64,000 nt of DNA, from positions 8,122,001 to 8,186,000 of the forward strand of contig NC_135244.1 in assembly GCF_947623445.1 (NCBI RefSeq). Reading direction: 5' to 3'. Source of the DNA: Clavelina lepadiformis (lineage: Eukaryota; Chordata; Ascidiacea; Aplousobranchia; Clavelinidae). Under the pieces are notes generated by a model, which made no database searches, was not told the DNA's origin, and worked only from the letters and a program-made list of their open reading frames with translations. Positions 14,485 through 26,204 of this stretch are shown here, piece after piece (position 1 is the stretch's first letter; each line of letters opens with the position of its first letter). A program made the position numbers and the translations under genes.

Positions 14485-15553
14485 TATCTTCCTTGTTATT
14501 TGTTGAAAGTTATATTGTGGTTTAAAGTTTAATATTTCCTGTCCGTTACAGTAAATAAACGATAATACATTAAATGCATAACAATTTTTATTGCAAGCCA
14601 CACAAAATAATAAGGCTTGTGCAAACGAATACTATTATTATTCTGAATATAGCAATTAAACGTTGCAAAACATAGATGCAGAAACGTCTGCTCATTAAAC
14701 ACTGAATACAATAAAACCAATTAAACACAAGAAATTCTCAAACTACTGACAAAAGCAAATGTTCTTAAAATTTAAATTGACAAAACAATGTTTGAAGATC
14801 AACTCTTAAAATTTAGACCTTAAAAGGCAGCACGGCACTCTTCAGCGAGCATAAAACATTTCCAGCAGCAAATTTTACAAATCTTTTAAAAAACTGCAAT
14901 CTTTTGACACAAATTTATTAAACAAATGTGTATATTACGCTGTGATTGCTTACACAATGAAAACATTACATTGAAACCCTTGAGAAACTTGAAGCATACC
15001 GTAAAAAATTTAGATGGCAGTGATTTAATGAAGCCGGGTAATACAGCATAGTACAAAAAGCAATCTGGTAAAGTGTTGCTTAGCAACAAGCGTAAACAGT
15101 AGCTATAAAAAATCGCAAATGCTACAACCAGTGATGAAAAAGGTATCAAATATCAATGACAAGCGTGCTTCAGTCTTTCCCACAACAGTTCAGTTGTGGT
15201 GTGGGAAAGTGGCTTGATCAAGTTACACTACTAGCAGAATTTAAGAGGTGTGAGATTACTACTTAAAAAGTGATTGGTATTAGTAATTTTGGCAAGTCCG
15301 GTCAGGATAACTAAATCAATGGTAAACATCAACTGATCTGAATTAAATTTCATTTAAAAACAGACTACGGTACCACAGATCATGTTACTGAAACCATTAA
15401 ACAATTTTAAAACACCAAATTTAATTTTGTTCAAAACTGGAACTCACAAGCACAAAACTACAGTAATTAGCAAAGAACTTCACAGGTGTATCAATTAAAA
15501 CATTACAGTAACACGCACTAACACACCTTGCAAACTAAAGTACAATATTGAAA
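14485..15553. other. Convergent 3' intergenic region
   Basis: The region lies between the stop codons of two genes that face each other and presumably holds both 3' UTRs. On the minus strand an AATAAA lies at 14914-14919, about 640 bp after the ZNF367 stop. I see no further gene or repeat. Confidence 0.6.
14554..14559 (+). terminator. Candidate poly(A) signal of the CCP/polycystin-like gene
   Basis: A canonical AATAAA lies about 70 bp after the stop codon at 14482-14484. No transcript evidence is available. Confidence 0.5.
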
Positions 15554-18195
15554 TTAATGGTCATCACTTGATGAAGATATTTTTCTCGACGGTGGGCTTG
15601 AGGCAAGTTGCATCAATGCCAGGGCTCCATTCCACCTGTCTGATGTTTCATTAACACCTTGGTTCTCTTCACCACTTAACCTAATTTGCCTAGTTCTTGT
15701 AGGAGACTTGTTTTGATGTTGTATTGACGTCTCCACAACGTCCATCTTCTCAGCAAGGATTGTGTCCTTCACTTTTGAAGTTTCGGCAAGGTTATTTTCG
15801 ACAGACTCCAGGTCTCTTAGAAAGCTGTATTTTCTACATAAATTGTTTTTTTCATCAGATTCAATCTTAAGAAGACTGGTAAAAGATGCATCGGAATTGG
15901 GAGATTCAGCATTCCCGACCAATGGACATTTGCTGGGTGAAGTTATGGTTACCGGCGGCAAAATAGGATATGGACGTTGCAAAAATGGTGACAAAGGCGA
16001 CACTTGCTCCTGATTTTCTTTCATCATGAACTGATTATAGGCAAGGATTCTTTTTTTAACAGGGTGCCTTGGATCAACTTTTAAAACCTGCCCATTTTGG
16101 TTTAAGCGTTTGGGAGAGAGAGGAATCCTAACAGCTGGCTCTTCTTGCTCATTGTCTTTGATTCCTGAATAGTTTTCTTCATTATCAGATAGAAGTTGCC
16201 TCTTAGCTGAGGATCCTCTTGAAGCAGTGATTGCTGGTTTAGCATCCTATAGATAACAAAATAAAATTAAAACGAATCAGCAGATAATAAAATAAAACAA
16301 TATACACGTCTTTATGATATGATGATTGTAAACGAATGGAATTACCTGGCTTTCATTGTCTGATGAGAGTTTACTCTCAACTTGTTTTGTAAGTACAGTT
16401 TCGTCATCTGAACTGGTACAATTTTCAGATGACTCCCGTTTGAAACTAAGACGTGAAATTGAATTTGTCCTATCCAACCTGTAACAAAAAAGATGTATAA
16501 ATGCCAAGTTTACTGGTGCTATTAGTCAATTAAACTAACTACTTTATACAGATGATCAGCATGGTGTACATAACGTAACTTTTGAAATAAAATCAAACCA
16601 TTTTAACCATTTTAAAACTAACCTGGTTCTAACATATTTATCTAGCCATTCATCAATGGCCGAATCTTGTTTAGGTGTTCCAGTAAGAAGACCTTCAAGC
16701 GCACCCTGATCATCTCGAATTAACTTGGCATGTGGATGATCAGGACAGTGCCTGTTTGCATGTGTGAAGCGCACATTACACTCTAAAACAAAAAGCAAAG
16801 CTATTATGTTTTTGAAACAAAAACCAAAGATCACACACATTTACATATAAACTCGCAATGTACTTGTTATATTTCAAGCATACCACAGTACAGTGATTTT
16901 ATGGAATAACTTACCAACATCTGAACATTTGAATGGTTTTTCACCGGAGTGCAATCGCTGATGGGTTTTTAACTGTCCACTTTGCACAAATGACTTTGTA
17001 CAATTCGGATAGTCACATCTGAAATAATAGTACAATTGCAAATAAATAAACACCAAGCATTTGCTAGGATCCCGCCAATTTCTAACAATTCAAAACTTCC
17101 CGCTACTGGTTAAAATGCCAGTAAGTGTGCAACTTTTCGAATCAAGTAGCCACTTAAAATTAGAGTAGACCTTGAAAATACTTCAGTAGAAGCAAAGCAC
17201 ACAATAGAATTTAGAGTGCTGTTTTATTAAAGCATGAAAAAGCTAATAAGCCATGATGACAAAGTATATTCACCTAAATTGGTCGAAGGTAGTACATTGC
17301 ATAGTATTATATTTACCTGTATGGTCGTTCACCAGTATGTGTTCTTAAATGTGCTTGTAATGACTTTTCACGTGGAAACACTCTATGGCAAATGTGGCAG
17401 CGAATAGTACAAGTGGAATTAGATCCAAAATACTGTAAAGTCGATATCAAATCTGCCCTTGGACGGCCTCTTTTTGACCTAATGTGCATATTATTTCATA
17501 AGTATGTACAGTATTGGCAAAATGTTTTGCTATGAGTACCATCTGCAGCAAATTCAAGTCTAAAGATGAAATACACTGTGATTACAATGACATAATTTTT
17601 ACTAAGCTTTCTATTACATTTTCATGTTTTCAGCAGGCTCACCCTGTTGGTGTAGAAGAAACTGGACTTGCTTGAGACAAAGGTGTAACTCCTGGAATAG
17701 AAACAGTATATGTTGGGGACGAATTAGGGGAAAGAACATTTCCCAAAACAGGACACAAAGCTGGTGACATAGATTCGATCGGACATAGAGCTCTGTGAGC
17801 AGTTGGTGTTGCAGGAGTTAGAGGCGATGGAACATTATACCTATTGGCAGAATGAAAAATGATCAACTTTTTTTGGTCAAAAGACGCCTTTGACAAGATA
17901 AAAATATGAAAACATAAAAATCAAAGATCAACAAAAAGGTTACCTTCGATTGATATGTGGCAAACGGATTGCGGGTGACAGACTTTCTGGTGTAGGAGGC
18001 CACTGCCAATTTGGATAGAGTAACATGTTTTTGTATGCAGTGGGCCCTGGTTAAAAACAAACTATGGTAAATAACATAAAAACTCCATTTTCATAATAAC
18101 ATACAAACAAAGTACATTTTAAGTGTTAACTCACCACCATCTGCGTAACTTGTTAACACAGGGTGTTGTAACTTGGAAGGTGAAGCGATCATCAT
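15554..18195 (-). CDS. ZNF367: Zinc finger protein 367 (ZNF367) orthologue
   Basis: Eight exons: 18195-18135, 18046-17944, 17840-17643, 17478-17317, 17018-16915, 16782-16623, 16478-16346 and 16246-15554. Phases agree throughout and give 537 aa, longer than the human protein (about 350 aa from memory), mainly through the C-terminal tail. A basic [11 protein letters not shown] segment precedes two C2H2 fingers. The first has CHIC and HLRTH with a TGERPY linker, the second has CDYPNC and HQRLH with SGEKPF. The atypical RFTHANRHC block that marks ZNF367 follows. The fingers bind DNA in the nucleus, and the family is described as a cell-cycle-linked transcription factor. The start at 18195 is the first of two adjacent ATGs and begins MMIASP. 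An in-frame ATG lies further upstream but adds sequence unlike the family. The tail is Ser-rich with several SPx sites, which may be phosphorylated (inference). Confidence 0.93.
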
Positions 18196-18730
18196 TGTGT
18201 GCTCCCCTATTCGATATTGTTGACGAGAGATATCATAAGCCATAAGATATATATACAATGAAGTATTTATGATATAGGTTTTGACCTGTGCAATGCAGTC
18301 TGAAATGATCAAACATTCTGTCATTTAAAGACTTATGGACTTCTATAAACCTTACAATGCACTGTCCTTGTTTTTCAACAATGCAGATGTTTAACAATAC
18401 ACTTTCGATTTGCCTTTTATATACAAATCATTCTTGTTAGCAAAATGTCTACTAGGATATTGATTACTGTGAGAGCAAGATAATATAGAAGATTTAGAGC
18501 TTAGATAAAGTGACAAAATATGTCTATATTGTAGGATAAAATCTCTTTAAAGCTGGAATTCTTGTCAGCAGCTTGCTTTCCTAACAACTTCTAAAAGCAC
18601 TCCCAAGTTTCCAACGTCCTACACAATAGCTGCAGCCTTATACATGTTTGTAACGTGCAACACGCAATAATACTCGAAATTAATAAACATAATCTGTTCT
18701 CTGCACTGCGTCGCGTCAAATAACGATTAC

Positions 18731-18738
18731 GCGCGAAA
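18731..18738. promoter_or_regulatory. E2F-type site, GCGCGAAA
   Basis: An exact match to the E2F consensus on the reverse strand, about 540 bp upstream of the ZNF367 start codon. It is paired with an oppositely oriented site 60 bp away. ZNF367 is reported as an E2F-responsive gene in mammals, so a conserved control is plausible. Confidence 0.5.
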
Positions 18739-18790
18739 TATTGACAGTTATGTATTGTCTCATCATACCGCCGATGAGCACACGTGCTTC

Positions 18791-18799
18791 TTTCGCGCC
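18791..18799. promoter_or_regulatory. E2F-type site, TTTCGCGCC
   Basis: A perfect E2F consensus about 600 bp upstream of the ZNF367 ATG. The surrounding 18700-18960 is richer in CG dinucleotides than the rest of the window, as expected near a promoter. Confidence 0.5.
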
Positions 18800-19440
18800 G
18801 TTTTAGTTATTTATTGACATATTAAATGAGGAGTTTCCGGAGATTTATCGTGCAGTGTAATGGAACAAAAGATGCCCCGCTCTGCAGACAGCCTTGTCGC
18901 TAAGTAAACATGACGAATCTGTTCCATTTTACCGCGCTATGCAAGATGCCCGCATTGTCACGCTATTTTCGCTTCGTGGTATAGCCTAGGCTAGCTAATG
19001 TTTTTACGCTTGCCGAACTGTGCGAGTACAATATCACCTTATTATACCACTAGCTGTTTAAAAACTACACGCTGTATTCATCACTGGCGATAGACCTGTG
19101 TAGATAGTAGGATTAACTTGTTCTGAATAACAACTACACCACACGAACCAACGGTATAATAACATTTCATTTGTGTGTAAAACGTAATTAGCTTACTTCC
19201 AGTTCCAAGTACATACATAGTGACTTGCAACTTTTTAAATAAGTATTATTCCAAGCTCGCAAAAAATGGGACAAAATCCGAACGAAAATAAAACACGCGT
19301 TTAAACTGCACCGTACTGCCCTCAGATTTAAATGTCACTACCGAGCTGATTTAAAAACTGCGCATACCGAACGAGGTTTCGTAGAAAAAAAGCTCATGAA
19401 ACGGCAAGCCCAGGCTTTTTACTGTGTTTACCAACCGCTG

Positions 19441-19449
19441 TTTCCCGCC
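19441..19449. promoter_or_regulatory. Possible third E2F-type site, TTTCCCGCC
   Basis: Matches the TTTSSCGC consensus and sits in a CG-richer stretch. It is about 1.25 kb from the ZNF367 ATG, so its role is less certain than that of the two closer sites. Confidence 0.3.
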
Positions 19450-20181
19450 GAAATAAGCATATGGTAGCCACGTGAGGACTTGTCTGTTGAGATAGGCGCG
19501 CAGACATGAATGAGTGGTAAATTAAATGCCGCGTTATGCTTGTCTTTTCTCTCTCCCTGAAAGGGTCGCTGACGCGTAAGGTAAACAGATAATATAGCCG
19601 TTTATGGCGTCTTCAGAAGATTTCTCAATCATGACCAGACTTGAAGCATAGCGACAAAGCTTTTTTCAGGTTTCGTCGTTTGGTTAGTCCGCGTCTTTTT
19701 TCAACGTTCTTTCTGGTGTTTTGCGTTCGTTAGCAATTGTGCGGAAAAAGCGTGTTGTATTTCTCATACATTTAAATGAATACTTTGTAAACGTAGACGT
19801 GTCCAAGCTTGCATGTGTACCACGCAACACAAGCTTACCGCCATTCCTGTTTTGAAATGATAAAAAATTAACCACGTCATAGCTCACTTGTTGCTTTGAG
19901 ATACACACTATTGTAGTTGGCCAGTCACATACATTTCTTGCATAATCTAAACATGTCTCTAGACTACGGTTAGCTAACGTGGCCAAATTTCAGGATCTCA
20001 CTAAGAGCCTGAAAGGGCTGAGAAAGCTGTAATGAAGAAAATAAGCCTAGTTGGGAAACACTGTTTACAATTTTAGCCTTATCAACCCTTTCAGGCTTTT
20101 ACTGTGTCCTAAATTTTGCGATTTTAAACGTGTGACATATAATTGTGATTAGGTTAAAACTGTATGCGCTAAGGTCTATGC

Positions 20182-20497
20182 CGGGGTGGCCAACCAGTCA
20201 GAGACTAAGAGCCTCACTTCTTACTGTGTTAACCGCAAAGAGCCACATCATATACAGTATGATTAATGACGTTTTTCTTATTACCACATAATACTGCATC
20301 AGATATTGTTTCAGTTGCATCATCCTTATTCTGGGTCGAAACCTGATGTAATCAGTGATTATTATTTAGCAAATATCAAGTGAACATTAGCCAGTAGAGA
20401 TTACTTTTCTGTATTACTTATCTGCCTAAAATAGGTAAAATGTGCTCTGTTTCGGAGGTTCAATATGAACGAAAGAGCCGCGGGTTGGCCAGTCCTG
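20182..20497. mobile_element. hAT-type MITE, 316 bp
   Basis: The ends are inverted: GGGTGGCCAACC on the left and GGTTGGCCAGTCCTG on the right. An exact 8-bp duplication, GTCTATGC, flanks the element (20174-20181 and 20498-20505), the target-site length expected of hAT. There is no coding capacity. The flanking duplication is intact, so insertion is fairly recent. Confidence 0.85.
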
Positions 20498-20505
20498 GTC
20501 TATGC

Positions 20506-22665
20506 GATTTTAAGTCAGTGCACGTTGGCTATAGCCTACTTAGAATTTTTATGACCATTAATTCTTTGGGAAATTGGTAAAAACCGTTATCCCACACGGG
20601 GATGTAATTAACCTGCGTAATATTTTGATTGCTGTGAACGGACCCAAAAGTTAGATAACCCACGTGTAAGCTTCTTGAAGCTGCTAACATGAACGCAATT
20701 TTTCGGAGACTTTGTGTTCACCATTTTACTCACGCGTTTAAATTTCAAACCCTTTGGCCAATCGTTTGGAAGGCTAATCAAACAAGCATATGGTTAAGTG
20801 TTTGTGGTAAGGTTGTCACTGTTTCACAGGAAAAAATCGACCGTTGGAAGCTATTTTTACAGTTTCTTGTTAACCTGACTTAAATGTTATAACATATTAT
20901 AGCTTATGTAGGTTGCGATATTGCACATTAATCGAAACCTAATACAAATTTACCTTCTTATCTACATTTAACCTAAATTAAACCCTAACTAAAATCAACT
21001 ATTAACATACCTGGATATCCATTCCCTTAACCTAGTCTTTCCTAAACATTTTCGGTCACGGAACCCTACTGAAATTTTTATGATATTTTGGAACAGACAA
21101 TAAACAAACTAAGTACATTTCAAGTTACACCTTAATAGTTTGGACGAAAGACAGAATAACTCGTTTTCCCTTAAAACTGAAATCATTGTAATCAACAAGA
21201 ACCGACTCGAATGAAGTCAAGTCTTTTCAAACATCGACTCTGGTCAAGTCTTCCAAGTTGTTATCTAGAAAGAGACTCAAGTCTTTGCAAAAATTGACTC
21301 AAGTCCTTTCGACTCTGATGTTTAATTGAATAGATATTTAATGAATATTTAAGTGTATATTTTCTATTATAGTATATTCTATTATAGTTATTTAAGAGTA
21401 TATTTCTATTTCAGGTTTAAGAAAGTTAACATTTAAGTTAACCACATAACATTTTCCCTTTAAATTTTCGGATTTCTGGGCGCATTCCTCACATATAATC
21501 GTTATCATTGGAGTGCTGTATAACTAGTTATGCTCTACTGCACCACACAATGTCACGGAATGTCTTATGTTTCGCTATTTTGAATAAATGTTTTAGTTGA
21601 GAGTTTTTCCTGCGAGCGATGTTTGTCTTTATTTATTGCGCTGGAAGAGAAGGACACGTAGCCTTCATGGAAATCAGATCAAGCGGAATTTATTGACGCA
21701 GACACGTGATCTACAAACCAGAGATCGCTGCAAATGTAAAACATAAATACTTTTCAAGGCAATTTTCTTTTTATTTATGTATCTATTTATTTTATCTTTT
21801 ATCATAATTGTAAGGGACGAAAAATTGTGCTGACGCTGATCGTCGCGAACCTATTATATTAGCAACAATGGTAGGCGTAAGCTATTCCGCAAGTAAGGCG
21901 AGCATCTTTGGTTATTTTTCAAGGAAGGGAGTAAGTAGGCGTAGAGTAAGTAAGTTGTATGAAATTATAAATGCATCATTTATTTATCGAATAGGCTTAA
22001 ACTGTGAAATGGACTGGAAAAAGAAATAAAAGCATTTTTGCAAGTACATTAATTTACCCATCAACATTAAGCAACAGCAGTTACGACCACGCCCCTGTGG
22101 CGCTTGACGCAATAAAATAATGGCGCATATAGTACGAAAAAATTGTTAACTTCATATGAATGTATATTTAGCAATGCTATATGCCAATATGGTAACGTAT
22201 GACGCACTCAACTCTGAGAGCTAAGGTATATAACTTAGTCGTAACTTTGCTGCAGCAAAATGAAACGGAAATATGCTCACATGATAATTATGACCAATAA
22301 TGATACTGGATCATATGACACAATGTGTAAAGCCAGGACACTTGATGAGGTAAGGAAAACATGTAGGAATTGAAACGTTGAAGAATAACTTAAGCATACA
22401 CCTTCACCAATCTGTAAAATAGTTCTAGTGAACAAAGTTACTGTCCGTACACAAAATCAGCGGTAACTGAATATGTACAATAATGCACTACGTGTATCAA
22501 AACTGACTACCACATAAATAACTTAAAAATATCACGAAAATGCAAAACAGATTACGAATGTAAAATTCAGAACGCTCTGTTAATTTAACAGATAAATCTC
22601 CCATGAGTTAAGCAGAGTTTCAAAAATGACGTCTCTTTACTTTTAAAGCAAATTCGTTAGATAGA
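20506..22665. other. Gene-poor AT-rich stretch
   Basis: I see no supported gene. The part around 21040-21080 (ending in TTTTCGGTCACGGAACCC) resembles the end of a decayed hAT-type element. A 64-codon frame at 20689-20883 has no recognisable feature. Confidence 0.4.
21186..21320. repeat. Degenerate GACTC/AAGTC motif cluster
   Basis: About seven imperfect copies of GACTCAAGTC-like words (for example GACTCAAGTCTTTGC and TTGACTCAAGTCC) occur in about 135 bp, each followed by TTT-rich spacers. This looks like a small decayed simple or interspersed repeat. Confidence 0.5.
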
Positions 22666-23136
22666 CAGGGGTTCTCAAACTTTTTTTCGACTATGGCACA
22701 CCAAAACATTCCGGATTCTATCGCGGCACACCGACTTACTATGCCTATTAGCTTTTTACAAACTTTTCGACCGAAGCTGCGCTACGTTGAAAAACTATAC
22801 ACGGTAGAAGTCACTTCAAGTCAACTTTATTTTGATCAACGCAGCTGTAAAATCCTCAGTAAAATGATCAATAAGTTACAACCAGTAAAACCATTTATTC
22901 TTACTGCAATGTGAAGGGTGTGCCAGCTTTTGTGCGAAAATAGTCTTGATTCGGGGCATAAAATCAGACAAACACACCTTTAGTTCCTGTTCGACAGCAT
23001 TCAGCTCTGATCTTTGTTTGTTCTTGATCAGCGTCAGTGAAGAAAATGCCGATTCACACATGTAAGTTTTGGCAAATGGCAATATGATGCGGCACAACTG
23101 CAACCCTCTGACGGCACACCAGTTTGAGAAACCCTG
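22666..23136 (-). mobile_element. Short hAT remnant keeping the transposase C-terminus
   Basis: The termini CAGGGGTTCTCAAAC and GTTTGAGAAACCCTG are near-perfect inverted repeats. On the minus strand, 22876-23103 encodes a LPFAKTYMCESAFSSL motif, the conserved dimerisation end of ZBED5/GTF2IRD2-like hAT transposases. The rest of the transposase is absent. The flanking 8-mers agree only in part (TAGATAGA and ATTCTAGA), so this copy is older than the others. Confidence 0.8.
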
Positions 23137-23246
23137 ATTCTAGAGAATCGTGACTTTTACCTTGTAACTTGTCTTGGAGACGCAGTTACGACAACGCGCC
23201 ACATAGTTGTGTGCCAGTGGCGCTTCAATCATGATCCTATCTATGT

Positions 23247-23804
23247 TTAGCCATACATATTAAAATTCGCTTCTTTCAACGCGTTCATAAATTGTGACCA
23301 CGTTCAAAATTTGCGTACGCGTTCACAATTTACGAACAGGAAAGTAAGATACTTTGCATGGCCGAAAGATTCGTAATCGCATTTTTCGAATGCGTAGGTT
23401 TGATTTTTTGCCTAACGCTAAGGGTCATAATAACGCGTTGGTAAATTACATCACGTTCTCAACTTGCATGTAGGCCTATGCTGAAGTATCATACGAAAAA
23501 TTAGCTGTGTCGGCCAAAAAAGTCACTATTCAACTATACACCCTTATAAATTGCAATCGTGTGGACCATTAATGAACGCGTCTACAAATTACAAACACGT
23601 TCACAATTTGGAATTCCGTATAATAATGACCCGTTCGACCAATAGAGCTATGTATTTTTATATGATAGTGTGGCGTGCATGCAATTTATGAACACGTTGT
23701 TGTGAACCTTTCGGCCAGGCAAAATATCATACTTACACGTACATAAATTGTGAACACGTTCGCAATTTATGTACATACAGCGAATTCTGATACATATGGC
23801 TAAC
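23247..23804. mobile_element. Fold-back MITE with repeated palindromic motifs
   Basis: The two arms, about 23247-23360 and 23690-23804, are imperfect reverse complements. They pair TTAGCCATA with TATGGCTAA, AAATTCGC with GCGAATTC, and GTAAG...GCATGGCCGAAAG with CCTTTCGGCCAGGC...CTTAC. Inside are several versions of a palindromic word, ACGTTCACAATTTATGAACACG. No ORF with a known domain is present. The family is unknown. Confidence 0.65.
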
Positions 23805-24799
23805 TATCCGTCTTCTGTATTATCTCAGTGCATACCCCTCGTATGGTTTATGTCGTACCTGAATCTAGCACATTGTGATACTGTGTATCCTATTCGTTAC
23901 CTAACCTCTAACTACTATAGTTATCTCTTGGATTATATAGTTATCCACACCGTGGACTTCTCATTTGCAACTACTTCCGAACGCAACCTTTATATATGGT
24001 TACAATTTGTTTTTGTTTAATGTATTTATTCATACATTCGCTCAAACGAATGATATAAGCATGTCCGAAACTAGTAAAATTACGTATTTACTTGCAGTAA
24101 ATGAGGTGGGATGAGTAAAGATGGCATATATGGATGCTAAAGTCGCATCAAAATCTTTTTAGCTGAAAGGTGTCGTCATGCAAGTAAGTTAATTATAACG
24201 CGCTCTGTTTCTTTTTGAAGATATAAAACTAAGTTATTCCCATCCGACTGTAGTAAACGCGCAAACCATAACGTTCAACGCATGATCACAACTTTTAATC
24301 CTAAAGGATCAAAAACAATAAGTGTAAACTATATGTCTCATGACCTGGAGCTTTACCTATCTTACCCCATCTTCTTTAATGCATGTATTTCACTGCATAG
24401 TGCATACAGTTGTTCACCGCCAAATAACAAATTTCAACTCATTAAATACTTATTCCAAAAACTTTGCATTAAAAGTTTTACTGAGAAAACAATAATTAAA
24501 TTAATAACAGCCGGTGTAACGTCCAAATTAGCATTGTTATTTATTCAATTATTTGATTTAAGTAATAATGATTTATATGATTTGTGTCGCCCAAAACTCC
24601 AAATAGCTTTGTCGATGCGTGTCTATAGCCTCTTGGGAATTCCCTTTCTTTGTACATATTGAATTCCTTTTTTATTAAAGCTGATGAGCCGTGACCTGTC
24701 CGCTACCATGTGCTTATTAACGGCCATTTTTCTGTGTTAGCGCATCAGTTTAATCCCAGCCAATTTAGTAGGCTATGTATTGCAGTTGTTAGCCTAACT
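23805..24799. other. Unannotated AT-rich stretch
   Basis: An open frame of 126 codons at 24282-24662 is hydrophobic and Leu/Ser-rich, shows no known domain and lacks flanking splice sites that would place it in a gene. I see nothing else. Confidence 0.3.
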
Positions 24800-25446
24800 T
24801 AGGGTTGCCATACGTCCGGATTTCCCCGGACATGTCCGGAAATTTAGTGTTCAAACTGCGTCCGGGGGGGAATGCTAAAATATGCTTAATTGTCCGGAAT
24901 TTTTTAAATTGTTTGTTGCGTTAAGGGTAATAATTTCATCGTTACGTCATAAACGACAATACAGTGCTCTATTTGGGATACAATGATACATGGATGAGTG
25001 GAGCTGGGCTAGTAGCTGAAGGCCTTATATCTTGGTCGATATTGCAAAATTTAGAACATGTCTGAAACGATAAGAGCGTATATTCGCTGAAGAAAATTAT
25101 AAAGCAGTGAAAGCAGTAGAAAAATAGCGCAACAAGAAGTCTGTTGCAGACCAAATGAGAATACCAAGGAAATTTTCGTTTGTTTAATGCTTAATGATTT
25201 CGAAGTGGGGCGCGGGTTTTTTTTCGCACCGTCAAGGTGGGTCAAATCAGAGATGGCCCAATAGCGTTTGTTAGTGAATTCACGACACTATGTTCAAAAA
25301 TCCACTCCAGTATACAATGGATAGGCAAAGCATTGCAAGTGTGACGTCATATTGACAGACAATGTGTGCATACCTCATTTTAAAAACCGCTAGTGGGCAC
25401 TAAAGAGTGTCCGGATTTTAGGCCACGAAAATATGGTAACCCTCCG
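24800..25446. mobile_element. hAT-like non-autonomous element, 647 bp
   Basis: The left end AGGGTTGCCATACGTCCGGA and right end TATGGTAACCCT are inverted repeats, and further TCCGGA words lie near both ends. An exact 8-bp duplication, GCCTAACT, flanks it (24792-24799 and 25447-25454). No transposase is visible. Confidence 0.75.
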
Positions 25447-25454
25447 GCCTAACT

Positions 25455-26204
25455 TGTTTAAGTGAGTGTTGCATGCAGTATGATGAGTTAGTTGCCATTC
25501 AACCTGTTGTAATGCCTATTTGTTAGCCACGTTATTGAGATCAAATTTACTAGTATTGTATAGTAATTTACAGGGTAGTGTTCATTTCCTTACTTTGGCT
25601 TTGTTTGTACTTTCAAAGTTTGACTTGTATACTTTTACATTGGTTTGCTGTTCATATGCTGGCATTTTATATTTTATAAAAATTTAGCCGTTTTGACATC
25701 CATTCATAACTATAATTTCAATCTTCAGACTTCCTGGGGCTTAATTTGATGTTTTTATAAGATTTAATTCAAGGATTTTTTTGCCAACGTGGGCCACCGA
25801 GGTTTCCAGTTTAAAGAGATGAAATGAGTTAAAATCCAAGGAAATTTTTTGCTAGGTAATATGTTGAATGGTGAGAGGTTCAGATTTATGAACCCCAAAA
25901 AATTAATACCACATGCAGTGTACAACTGGACATTATATGTATGCTTTTGTATATACACTGCGATGATTACAAATATTCTGTACTGGATTTGATCATAATA
26001 TATCCCGTTAATCTTGGTATTTTGTCTGATAATTTTAACTTTTAATGAAAATTTCTCATTTTAATATAAAATTATAGCTAGGTGATCAACAGAACATATA
26101 AATGTCATATTTGACTGATAGCAGTACTCGTCATAGAACTGTGGGGTGGATATATTTTTAAATTGCTGCATCGTTGGTTTTACTGCCTATTTCAAAAGGA
26201 AAAA
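25455..26204. other. Upstream region of the 1004-residue gene
   Basis: AT-rich and without any supported gene. It should contain the promoter and 5' UTR of the gene whose start codon is at 26205. No TATA box or other site stands out. Confidence 0.4.

Larger units (their letters stand above)
18196..20181. other. ZNF367 upstream/promoter region
   Basis: Non-coding as far as I can see, with a CG-richer core at about 18700-19600. A 100-codon open frame on the minus strand at 19684-19986 shows no domain and lies next to no convincing splice partner, so I do not call it a gene. Confidence 0.5.

Noticed and set aside
19684-19986. 100-codon frame on the minus strand upstream of ZNF367
   Set aside because: No domain, no splice partners in phase, and composition like its non-coding surroundings.
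24282-24662. 126-codon hydrophobic frame
   Set aside because: Looks like chance coding potential of AT-rich DNA; no family resemblance and no gene context.
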